Assembly: GCA_007026445.1 (NCBI GenBank)
Contig: VDMD01000237.1
Span: 1 to 25,575 of the forward strand
Source of the DNA: Schizophyllum amplum
Taxonomy: Eukaryota; Basidiomycota; Agaricomycetes; Agaricales; Schizophyllaceae
Length of the DNA: 25,575 nt
Direction of reading: 5' to 3'
Shown: piece by piece, positions 11,881-21,720 of the stretch
How positions within the stretch are numbered: the first letter of the stretch is position 1
Layout: every line of letters starts with the position of its first letter
Notes under the pieces: model-generated
Databases searched by the model: none
Told to the model about the DNA's origin: nothing
What the model saw: the letters and a program-made list of their open reading frames with translations, nothing else
Translations under genes and position numbers: made by a program

Positions 11881-14008
11881 TCAGTACGTCTCCGGCTCGC
11901 CCGTCACAACAACCGCGTCCGACACCGGCTCATCCGTCTTCACCACCGGCGTCACCATCACCTTCGGATTGCCCGTCACCACCTGCGGCTCTTCGGTCGT
12001 CAGCTTCCGCTTACCCTTCGTGTCCTCCGCGTAGTTCTCGTAGAAGTTATTGTCGCCCGCATCGCCCTTGTCCGGATCCGTCGCGTCGTCCACGTGCCGC
12101 CCCGGGCCGTCCCAGAAGTGGAAGGCCTGCGAGTGCACGCCGTAGGAGGCCGGGACGACTTCGAGCAAGTCGCCGCGCGCAATTTCGATGGCGGGGATTT
12201 CGGATGCGGGGAGGCCGATGAGGTAGGCGAGGAGGCAGCGGATAACGGAGGAATGGCCAATGATGAGCAGGTCCTCGCGCTCACGCTCGAGCTCAATGAG
12301 GACGGGCTCAAGGCGGACTGTAGGAAATCGCGTCAATATTCGAGCCAAGGCATCGCGGAACAATATACGAGACGCACCACTCAGGTCATGGTAGCTTTCC
12401 GCCCGCGGCGCCCGGAACGCGTATGGGTCCTTCACGAACCGCTCCCAGTCTTGCGGATAGTACTTACGCGCCTGGTCTGGTGAGAGGCCGTCCCAGATCC
12501 CGGGGTTGATTTCCGACATCTGAGCCTTCTCAACGACCTTGATGTTGACGGGTGGCTGCTCGCCCTCCATTGGATTCGGCGGGTCCTCCGTCAAGGGTAT
12601 ACCTGGTGTGGCAGCGACGGTCCCAGTCGTGATATGCGAGCGCCCGTGTGATGCTGAGGCCTCAGAGAGGAAGGGCCAGGCGGTGTGATGTGCGCGACGG
12701 CGGGTGGAAGTCCAGATCTGCGAGGTTTTGAGTAAGGGCCAGGCAGCAACTTCAGAGTAGTGGGGGCACTCACAACCAGCCTGCGCTCTTCCTGTTTGAG
12801 ACCTCGTTCTTTCAGACTCTTCTGCCAGCGCTCGAGCACGAAGTCCTTGAGCTTTTCGGAATACTCCCACCCTGCGGGGGACAGATCGGAGTCGGCCTTG
12901 TAAGAGTGCTCGATGAGGGATTGGCCGGACTGCAGAATCCAAGGTCAGAAGCGATAGACAAAAGTCGTAGATTACGTACCCTGGCGAAATAAATCGTGCG
13001 GAAGCGGTTGTGGATGTTCATGAGGAAGAAGACAATCCGCGACTGAAGATAGCCCCGGATATTCTGTGAAGTTACCCTCAGCCAGTGTGCGTCCTGCAGA
13101 CCTGTTGCCACTCACGTTGACCATGATCTTCTCTCCCACCTGTGCGTTTGTGTAAATCAGACTGAACTATAACAACAAAAAGTCACCACTACGCACATTG
13201 ATGATGCGAATGAAGGGCCACGTCGTCTCCTCCACCGGCTCATAGAACTTCTCATGATCTTGAATGCGTCGGAAGTAATCCTTCACAGCCTGATCCGAGT
13301 CCCAGCCGCGATACTATCATTGACAGGGGGTAAGCCACAAATCCCCCGCCAGCGCGACTTCACTAACATCTGGGGAGGAGATCTTGACGCTTCGGATGTT
13401 GCCCTCAATTATCTCTTGATTGTCGCAAACAGACTCTGACTTGTTAATCAGCGCGTGGGGGAGCACAGCGATGATAGTCCCACGCACCGAGCATAATGAC
13501 ATGGATTCCTGCATCACTGAACTTCTTCGCCAGCGTCGCACGCGCCGCACGCGTGCCATTGTTGGCATCGTAGATCACGACCTGCCCGCCTCCGTGGAAG
13601 AAGTCCCATATCAGCTTCTCGCATCCCTCCAGGATCTTCTTCCTTAATTCGTTCGTAGATGCGCTGCGTTCTCCCCCTGTGTATTGTCATTAGCCCGTCT
13701 ACAGGATCACTCTCAGGAGACCACGCACCGAGGTTAAAGTAGTCAGGCGGCAGCACCTGATTGCCGCCGAGTGTCTTTCGACGGTAATCGCCTGTGGACA
13801 CAACTTGGGTCTTGACACCCATCCATCGCAGATAGCGCTCGAGTGACCGGGAGATGTGCGTTTTTCCACGAGCTGGTAGACCAACCGTGACGACCAGGAT
13901 CTTGCCTGCGTGCCACAGGAGACCGGACTCGGTCGCTGGCAAACGCGTTAGGCTTAGCGCTCTCCTCGAGGATGGATGATGATACACACTGTATAGAGGG
14001 GCAGCCAT
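11881..14008 (-). CDS. PFK26: 6-phosphofructo-2-kinase, Pfk26 type
   Basis: Cytosolic enzyme making fructose-2,6-bisphosphate, the activator of glycolysis and inhibitor of gluconeogenesis. Ten exons: complement(11881..12317, 12378..12717, 12774..12929, 12980..13063, 13116..13139, 13197..13313, 13368..13435, 13488..13676, 13729..13935, 13990..14008). They total 1641 nt, or 546 residues, with introns of 50-60 nt and no frame break. The kinase domain carries the Walker A loop GLPARGKT (residues 25-32), VVSTGDYRRK, and QVVIYDANNGTRAAR. The phosphatase half begins IYFARSGQSLIEHSY. The histidine of the usual RHG is Ser237 here, as in yeast Pfk26, which lacks bisphosphatase activity. The second histidine is present (IIGHSSVIR, H423), as are MSEINPGIWDGLSPDQ and ESYHDL. 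A long acidic tail ends GEPETY. Identity is sure; the loss of phosphatase activity follows from the substitution. Confidence 0.95.
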
Positions 14009-14319
14009 GGAGACCACCTACAGTCTAAGCCGTAAAGTTACAGATCTTTTGGGATCGCGAAGATGTTGCAGGACAGCTGGCTTTCTCCTCGTTGTTGTAG
14101 GTGATGGTGGAGAGTAAATGACGACTGCAATGGGTTCGGTCAAGATCGCTCAGGCCGGCCCGCTTTCCGGCGAGCGCTTACTTCAATACTTGTGATCCTA
14201 CCAAACACTTACTTCCACTAAGCTCCATACGACTCACTCAGGCGTCATGTATAATAACCATATCCATAATTTAGTGCACTGCACAAACACCTTGTATGTG
14301 GGACCAAGACTATACTTGT
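14009..14319. other. Intergenic, 5' of PFK2 and 3' of the bHLH gene
   Basis: About 310 bases between two minus-strand genes. It must include the PFK2 promoter. I see no clear TATA box or repeat. Confidence 0.5.
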
Positions 14320-16289
14320 TCAATCTTCCCCATCTTCCTCATCTTCATCCATCAACGAGCGCTGCCCGTACCCATAAGTCATCGCCTCCTCGCCCACATC
14401 CAGATCCCTGTCCAATTCCAGCTCGGGCACCCCGGCCTCCTTCCCCACATCTTGCCCACTAAACAGCCCGCGATCTCCAAGCGCCATGCCGCCACCAGCC
14501 GGCCCTGAAGTAAACCGCAGGCGGCGCACCTCCGCGCGCAAACGGTCAATCTCTTCATCCCGCCGCGCGATGCGCCCATTGAGCCGGCGGATGTACTCGT
14601 TACTGCACATCAACAGCTGCAGTTTGCTCACGCCCTTGTTGGGGCCCTCGCCGCCGGCCTTGGGCGGGCCTCGTGGCGGGAGCGCACCGGGCAGGATCGC
14701 CTCGCCCTGCTCCCCGATTGCTGAGGGCAGTGGAATTGCAGGAAGCAGTCCCCTCAGCTCGTCAATCGTCGTCTTCATCGAGTCACGTCGCTTCTGTTCA
14801 GCGGCCTTGTGCGACTTGCGCGGAAGCTGAGAGGCAGCCGTGGCGCTTTGAGACCCACCGGCTGCAGCAAATGAGCGTTGCGTTGCAGCGCAGCAGAGAC
14901 GAGAAGGACGTACCAGGCAAGATTGCCTTCAAACCGGGGCTGACCAAAGCTGTCGGTGACATGCTTCCCGAGGCTGACTTCCTGGTGGACGACCTCGACT
15001 TCGTGATTTTCTGGGGCGCCTCTACGCCTTGTTTCGCAGACGCGGTGGAGCCTCTCCGCTTGAAGCCGCTGGCCTTGTTCTGATTCGCCGCCGCCAGATC
15101 CTGGCTTATCGTATTCGACGGCGTGACCGTGCCGGACGTCGAATTAGACGACGTCGAAGGCGCGAATCCAAAGCGTGGCATATTCATCATAATCGAGGGA
15201 GTGACAGGCATGAGGTGTTCCGGCGCGTTGTCAACCTCGTTCGGGGGCGGCGGCGCTGGGGGCGGCATAGACAAGTCCACGGGCGAGGGGCTGTCGTCCG
15301 GTTGCGTGCCGGCGGAAGGATGCAACAGCGGCGTTGAATTGGTCGAACGCGATCCGCGGGGCTGCGCGCTCATCCGCCGGGTCATCACGGGGCGTGCACC
15401 TGGCGCCTTTTTACGAGCGGGGGAGTCATTGCCCTCCTCGTTCCCGGGGGAGGGGCGTCGCTTGAGGCTCGGCTGGTGCTGCAGCCGTCCGATAGCGTGC
15501 CCGTGATTCGGCGCGCCGTGCTGCTGCCCACTCGATCCCGGCCCAAGCCAAGGTGAAGTAAGGGGGGAGACGTCAAAATCGAGGTCGGACGTCTGATGGA
15601 AAGCAACGTTCGCTGGCGCGGACATGGAGCCGCGCGGCGGGTGGTGTGGGTAGTGGTTCATGGTGTGGGGGAGGGGCGGAACCATGTCCTGGAAGCTGGA
15701 GGGGGTGGGCGGCGCATCCATGTAGCCGCTGAGCACCATGGGAGATACAAACTCCATGGGTGACTGCTGGGCGCGTAGCTCGCTGGACGGCCCTGTGGAT
15801 CATCAGCAGGTGACGGGCGAAGGGGCGATAAGGTGCGCGCCTGGTGTGGGGAGCCCGTGGTACTGCGCCTGTCGCTCGGGGGCGGGGCCTGCATCCTGCC
15901 CATCCTGCATCATCTGGGCGTTCTGCCCGCTGATGATGGCCAGCTATAGATGAGTATGCGTCAAGTCATGGCGCACGCGATCGGAGCGACATGCACACCT
16001 GCTGCTGGAAGATCTGGTTCTGTAGCTGCTGCAGCTGCTGCAGCTGCGTCAGCTTGAACTGCTGCTCCAACAGCTGCGTGTTGAAGGGCTGGTTCCCGAC
16101 GTGGTCCATACTCTGCGAGGGAATGACTGCGCCCATGCCGCCCATCATATCGTTGACGGGGAGATGCTGCATGGACATCCCCATCCCTCCCGCACCCCCG
16201 AGCGCGGCGTTCCAGTCGATCTGGTGCTGGTGTTGCTGTTGCTGTTGGGCATCCGATGGGCACATCATCTGCCCTTGCAGCTGGTCCAT
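14320..16289 (-). CDS. Gln-rich bHLH transcription factor
   Basis: Nuclear DNA-binding regulator. Four exons: complement(14320..14861, 14914..15792, 15841..15943, 15999..16289), 1815 nt, 604 residues. The start is the ATG at 16289 (CAGCCATGG context). Residues 1-97 are Gln/Met-rich (QQQQQHQHQ, LQQLQQLQNQIFQQQ) and resemble an activation domain. The middle, about 98-424, is Pro/Ser-rich and disordered. Exon 4 carries the basic region RKSHKAAEQKRRDSM (439-453) with the His-Glu-Arg pattern of E-box binders. Helix 1 is KTTIDELRGLLP. An unusually long loop of about 35 residues follows, then helix 2 GVSKLQLLMCSNEYIRRL and a coiled coil RRDEEIDRLRAEVRRLR. The intron 15793..15840 is best read as GC-AG: it removes two in-frame TGA codons and joins LPTPG to PSSELRAQQSP. 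A GT-AG alternative of 81 nt also keeps frame. The target genes are unknown. Confidence 0.85.
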
Positions 16290-16800
16290 GGCTGGGTGAA
16301 GGTGCAGGAGGGATGGGCCAATGGCGAAGGTAAAAGACAACAGCGATCACGCCCCATTCAGCATCTGTGATCGCCGAGAAAGGGGCGAAGACTCGCGTTC
16401 GACCGACAAACAGCCATTTTACTGCCTACAAAATGCCCTGTTCAATGAGTGCTTGGCGCCCTGGAAAGGACGAACGTTCGTCGTTCGCGGCAATCCCATG
16501 TGAAGAAGGCGCATAGATGAAATTCGGCATGGACGTCGGAGCAGCGGTCCGGCGTTCGACATTTTGGGCCTTTGGCCCTTGGGTCGTGCGACGCCATTCG
16601 CAAGTCCCACAACCAGCGGAAGTTCGATTTTGTATACATACAAGGGTATTCGTCTATTCGTTGCAGATCGTCTAGAAGAGTCGTGACTTCAGCTCATCTT
16701 CTTGTCTTTCCACGTTGGGTGGAAATGCCACTGGCAATTCGTCTTCATTTGTGTTTGCATTCCTGTCCCGACTCCCGGGTGCATCTCGTTTTCCGCGCCT
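16290..16800. other. Intergenic, 5' of the bHLH gene and 3' of the MFS gene
   Basis: About 510 bases that should carry the bHLH promoter and the MFS 3' UTR. No supported gene or repeat. Confidence 0.5.
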
Positions 16801-19173
16801 TTAATCGTTTCGCCTGGAAGTCCCTGGCACAGCGCACCAGAGCGCGAACATCAGGCACATCATTGACACCACGCTGAAGGAAAGCAGTTCAGTTTCTGCT
16901 GAATAGAGAAAACGAGATCACTCACAAGGGTTGCAGCGCTCCAATCCCGTACTGACTTGACAGCACACCCGTGGCGAAGGGCAAAAGGGCTGAGCCCACC
17001 ATTGCTATACCCGCGATGAACCCAACGCTCGGCGTCAAAAGCACCTTCGGCACGACGCGCGTAGCTTGACCGAGGAGGATTGGGAACATGGGCCCGAGGA
17101 GGACACCGACGAGTGAAACCTGCGAATCGAACGTCAATAAAAAGAGACACACGACTAATTCAATATAGAAGAGAAGGGCCAGCTGCGATCGAGAGAGAAG
17201 CAGATATGCTACGCACAGCAATACCATTCTCGATGATCGAGGGCACAAACCAGATCGTGATCTCCAACCTGGGAATATGAAAGTGAGAAAGGTCAACCGA
17301 TGCAGGGAGGGTTAGAGCACCTACCCGATGGAGATGACTAGGTACATGAACAAGACACGGTACTCGCCGACCTTCTTATTGACCCAAATGAGCGCAAGAC
17401 GTCCCACCGTCAGTCCACCAAAGAAACCGGACGAGATGTAGCCCGCGGTCTCGCCGCCGCCGCGCTTGTTGATGATGAACGTGACAATCCATCCTCCGAG
17501 AGTTACCTCCGTCCCGGTGTAGATGAGCGCGAAGCACGCGAGCAGGTTCACTGCGCGGATGCTCATCATCGCCTTGTACCGGTTATCGGTGCTTGGCTGG
17601 CGTTCCGCAGTTGGCACGCCACCCTCGGCCATCAGGACTGCAATCAAGCGATTCAGCGACGCGGCATACACCAACGAAGACATATAGCCCACCTTCCTGG
17701 CGCTTGCCACGGAGGACGAAAAGCAGGCTGAAGACGTTGAGGAGCGCGAGACCGGTTGAAATGAGGAAGTGGAAGGACCAGTGACGCTGCGTAGCGAACC
17801 ACGTCGATGCCAAGGGTGCCGCAAAGGCGCCGAGACCTGTGTAAGAACGCGGTTAGCATATCAACGGCGCACGAATCGTTGGAGGACGCGCCATAAGTTG
17901 CATGCAAAACACCCAATTTCGAAAAGGGATTTTGCAGGCTGCCTATAAAGCCGTTGCAGTGGGCGTTCTGTGACCTTACTGAGTACGCTTGTCGCCCCTA
18001 TGTGGTTAACGACGCTACCTGGAAGGACATCCCAAACCCGGCCATGCCGTACGCAACGACCATGACGGGGAAAGGCGGTGTAGGAGCAATCATGGCGTAG
18101 GCGGCCAGCTGAACGAGGGCGCCTAGCAAGATGGCCTGACGGCGAACCATGAGTGACAAGGAAACAATAACTGCGCCCAAGCGCACCTTGCCCAGTCCGA
18201 TCTTCTCATCCAGCCATACATTGAGGAATGTGCCAGATAGGAAACCCTGGGACGATGCCGTTGAGTGTTATGTACGGTAAGGGATTGTCCTATGTGCTCG
18301 GTATAGCGCTTACGATGCAGTTCGCCACAAAGAGCAGGGAGACGATGAAGAAGCTGATCTACAACGGCGTCAACAATCATCACAGGTGCAGACCGAGTTG
18401 CTCAACACACCTTGTACGTCTCTTGAATAACAGGTAACAATGGACCTGTTGTGCCATCATTCCACCCTTGTGGGATATCAGCAAACGTCTCGAATACTAT
18501 CGAATGTATTACTCCTCACCCTCCACGAACATGGCGAACCAGAAGGATGCGACGTGCAACTGGGCCGTGCGCCACTTCTTGCTCCTCCACTTCGATCTCC
18601 CCTGCGGAGCATCCTCGGAGAACTCGAGTTGAGGTAGAACAGGCGCGAGAGTGGATGTGCGGCTCGGGGGTTGCGTATCCGGTTCGAAGTGCTGTTGTGC
18701 ATTAACAAAACAAATCACCTCGCGCACCCAGCACGTACCTTGGTGTCCAACGTCTCGAATGTATCCTGCCGATATGCAGAGGGCCTGCGCGTACGGTCCG
18801 AGGTCAACACGGCCTCCTCCGCCACAATTACTCCCTTAGCAAAGTCGATTACGGCGGGCCTATCCTCCGGCACTGCTGAGGGGCGACGCCCGCGAGCCAC
18901 ACTGTCATGATGATCGTCCTTCAGCGCCGACGAACGACGCAGACGGTCCGACAGGTGCGTCGCATGCACCTGAACATCGCTGCCGTGGGGGTGCCCGCTC
19001 CCGTAACGTAGGGAGTCTGTCTGCGACTCAACATCAACGGAGTCCTGATCATCCACTGCCGAGTCGTCGATCGCGATCGAAAGCTGGGCGCTCTTGGCCT
19101 TGTCCGAAGTGTGCACGCTGGGGGGCGGGTGCAGCGCCGCCACGTCCAGGGCGTGCGAGGCGAGCGAAGCCAT
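16801..19173 (-). CDS. Major facilitator superfamily transporter (Bsc6-like)
   Basis: Integral membrane transporter; substrate unknown. Twelve exons: complement(16801..16873, 16926..17119, 17217..17268, 17325..17637, 17693..17836, 17892..17967, 18019..18135, 18187..18246, 18314..18358, 18411..18466, 18520..18691, 18739..19173). They total 1737 nt, or 578 residues, with no frame break. A hydrophilic Ser/Asp/Arg-rich tail of about 190 residues precedes the first membrane segment. Hallmarks: SFWFAMFVEGWNDGTTGPLL, SFFIVSLLFVANCIGFLSGT, GALVQLAAYAMIAP, GVLHATYGLGAFAAPLASTW, LLACFALIYTGTEVTLGGW, ISSGFFGGLTVGRLALIWVN, VSLVGVLLGPMFPILLGQAT and MMCLMFALWCAVPG, together fitting about 12 helices. The intron 17837..17891 has a GC donor (GCGCGT), a TGCTAAC branch site and a CACAG acceptor. 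The intron 17120..17216 is 97 nt; its shorter alternative would be only 34 nt. The Bsc6 link rests on the VEGWNDG region and is tentative. Confidence 0.88.
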
Positions 19174-19559
19174 GATGATCCTTCGATGCGAGGTAGAGGG
19201 CGGGGGCAGAACGAGAGGCGGGGTAAGAGTGATTAGCAGAGTCGATCGCGGAGGGAAGATAGGGGATTATAAGCGCCCAAGCCCTCCGGCGTATTTTTTC
19301 ACGTTGCATCATCGCGTGCATTCCCGAACGAACTCGCCTGAAGGTGGCGAGGTTTACACAGGGTTTACATCATGAAGATGGATTGCAAAGGGACGGCAGG
19401 GGGATGAGAAACGGCACAGGTCGGCGCGGCTCCATCGGCGAGACCCTGGAATTTGACGACCTGGATAAAGGCTGCAAAAGACGCATCACGAGAGGCGTTC
19501 TGGGGCGCGGTACTTTGGCGATTATGTACATCTCGAGGATGCCGGGCAACTTCAGAGTT
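19174..19559. other. Intergenic, 5' of the MFS gene
   Basis: Upstream region of the minus-strand MFS gene. A TATAAG lies near 19268 but on the plus strand. Open frames here show no recognisable protein. Confidence 0.4.
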
Positions 19560-21019
19560 ACCAGGAGATACCCAAGCGAATTATACCGGCAGAGTCATCA
19601 GGGTCGCCGCTACCGGGAACACTGTCAGGGATCTCAGGGTGGCGCAAATTCTGCATTTGCGAGCGTTCGCGGGAGGCAAAACGGTTTATAAGATCTGGGG
19701 GATCGGCCCGAGGGGTGTGGCACGTGAGAACTTTCCCACAGTTGAACGACTTGTCAATGTGAGCGCGTCGTTGCGCACGCGGCACGACGCCGCACGTCCG
19801 CGCTGGGTAGTCAACAAGGAACATCGCGGTGCGCATAAAGTACTCCGCTATGCACAGTGCAAGTTGAACAAGTCTGTACCCTGCCACCTGTAGGGGTGCA
19901 GGTGCCTTCTTCGTAAGGCCTGCCAGTGCCCGTCCTTCAGGGGTGTTCGCCACGAAATGGAATGCCTGCTTGAATGACCCTTGCGTTGACTAATGAATTC
20001 GCCCTCCGCTGCCTCGGTACCCAACAATCGTAGCCCTCCACGCGCCGTATCGGGCTAAGGAGCTTCACGACCCGCAAACCGCAGTATAGTGTTCTGCCTC
20101 CTCTTCTGCGATGCGTAGAGAACAAAGCGAGCTGTACTAGAGTGCTGCCTGCGAGCAAAGGTTAGCAACGTAAAACAACCTTCGAATATGACGACCCACC
20201 TGTATAAGGGTGCAATGGCGTATCAGCTAAATGCTTGTGTTGATCTTTTCGCTTATCCTCTAGAACGTTACGAAGCTTCAGTCTGGACAAGCCGCCATCG
20301 GGCAGTCGAAGTCGCATTCTCCACTCGCTTCGACTGAAGAGCATATAGACCGAGTCGGTGGCATCGCCGAGCACCGTCTTGTTGGCTGTAGAGCTAGCTA
20401 GCACATCATTAGCGAGGCTGCCGTCTGGCAGCACGAGAACTCCTCGCAAAAACGCATGCCAATCCAGCGTGGCGATACTGTCTAGCCCGGGAGACCAGCA
20501 TCTCCCTTCCAGATGGAGATCGTTGCCCTCAGCAAGTTGTGCTATCGAGTCGGCGATGCGCAGGCGCAGCTCTCCCGCATACGGGTCTCCGGGTGGTTGC
20601 GTATCAATACAGGAACCCTCGCGCTGCGTCGGGGAAGGGTGCTCGGCAGTGCGAGGTCGCTCGATGAGTCGTTTACCCGTACAAGTACGCTTTCCCGGTG
20701 CGTGAAAGCTGCTGAGGATTCTTGAGGCCACCGAAGCCGACGAGGTTCGGTGAGCGTGACGGGGTCGAATGTGGTCAGCCGCTTCCCCAGCACGTTTGTT
20801 GTAGGAAGATATCCCATCCTCGGCGAGCAAGGCCTGTGGAGGCATCCGCTGTGAAGTACGCGCGAAGCGGTCCACAGGTATACCAAGGGTCTCGTCCGTC
20901 GTGCGTCAGGAGATCGCTGCCTTGCGGAAAGTCGGCGGGGTCTCCGGAGTCGACGACTCGAAAGCGGATAGATAGTGATCCGGGATGGTAATATGGAAAG
21001 CCGCGATGGGGAATGACAT
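19560..21019 (-). pseudogene. Unresolved hypothetical locus, possibly decayed
   Basis: I do not recognise a family. Minus-strand coding character is present but no clean model emerges. From an ATG at 21019 (MSFPIAAFHITIPDHYLSAF) the frame reads 37 residues to a TGA at 20906-20908. The same frame then continues uninterrupted to about 20209 (for example LDWHAFLRGVLVLPDGSLA and DSVYMLFSRSEWRMRLRLPD). A plausible 47-nt intron follows (GTGGGT donor, TGCTAAC, CTCGCAG), leading into GSTLVQLALFST and a stop near 19940. An overlapping frame at 19558-19953 (LVQLALCIAEYFMRTAMF, then MQNLRHPEIPDSVPG) also looks coding. The alternative frame around 20800-21060 (DLLTHDGRDPWYTCGP) is open too. A frameshift, an unseen intron or a nonsense mutation could explain this. 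Treat the boundaries as approximate. Confidence 0.35.
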
Positions 21020-21720
21020 GGACACGCTGCACTTCGGATGGCTTTTGCACGTATGTACGGTGCAATTTCTATGCAAGAGCTTCTCTGGATCGAGAGCTTG
21101 GATCAAAGCGTGTGTCAATCCCGCGCTGAAGGTCAAGGATATGAGGTACATAATGCAACTAGGCGCCAGCTAACTCACGAAAACCCTGTTTGCGTGTCGT
21201 AGTCGAGTGGTCTCAGAGTCATCACGTCTATTGGGCGCCTGCGGGACCGATCCAGCAGCTATGATCTTCGCACTCAAAGCATAACCTAGGCCGGTCAGAT
21301 GTAAGTAGCGTTCGATGGAGGCAGCGTCGCCGTGGCATCATAATAGAGTCGGGGAAGAGATTCAGAAGGGAGAGCAAAGGGAGAGCTCGGGGAGTGTCAA
21401 TCACCGAAACCGCGGACCGGCCCGCACGTGCCCGCGATTCAGATGGGGAGACTGCACTGCTGTCAGACTCATCGTCTTCTGCTCCCACCATCTGAATCTG
21501 CCAGCGACAGCGCATTTCCCAGCGGAACACCCGTCATCGTACGCTCAACATGAGCGGCGCAAGTCTCTGGTCGACCTGGTGTGAGTAACGAGCTCAGTAT
21601 CGCCAGCGACCCCACACTCCATGCTTATACCTCACATCAGACAATGCCTCTTTCTCGCGCGCGCGGGGTCCCCTTCAAACACCTCCCTATCTTTCTGGAA
21701 ACAGTAACGCCATTACAGCG
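21020..21720. other. Divergent intergenic region upstream of the RING gene
   Basis: About 700 bases. It may hold a short upstream first exon of the RING gene: ATG at 21552, MSGASLWSTW, then a GTGAGT donor and an acceptor before 21719 that joins in frame. That intron would be about 137 nt, long for this window, so I left it out of the model. Confidence 0.4.

Noticed and set aside
17161..17216. Exon extension using the acceptor near 17183 in the MFS gene
   Set aside because: It would leave a 34-nt intron and insert extra residues into a conserved helix boundary; the 97-nt intron gives the expected GIAVSLVGVLLGP.
18136..18186. In-frame read-through of this 51-nt MFS intron
   Set aside because: It has GTGCGC and TCAG ends, and removing it restores GLGKAILLGALVQLAAY; retention would insert 17 atypical residues, although it is possible as an isoform.
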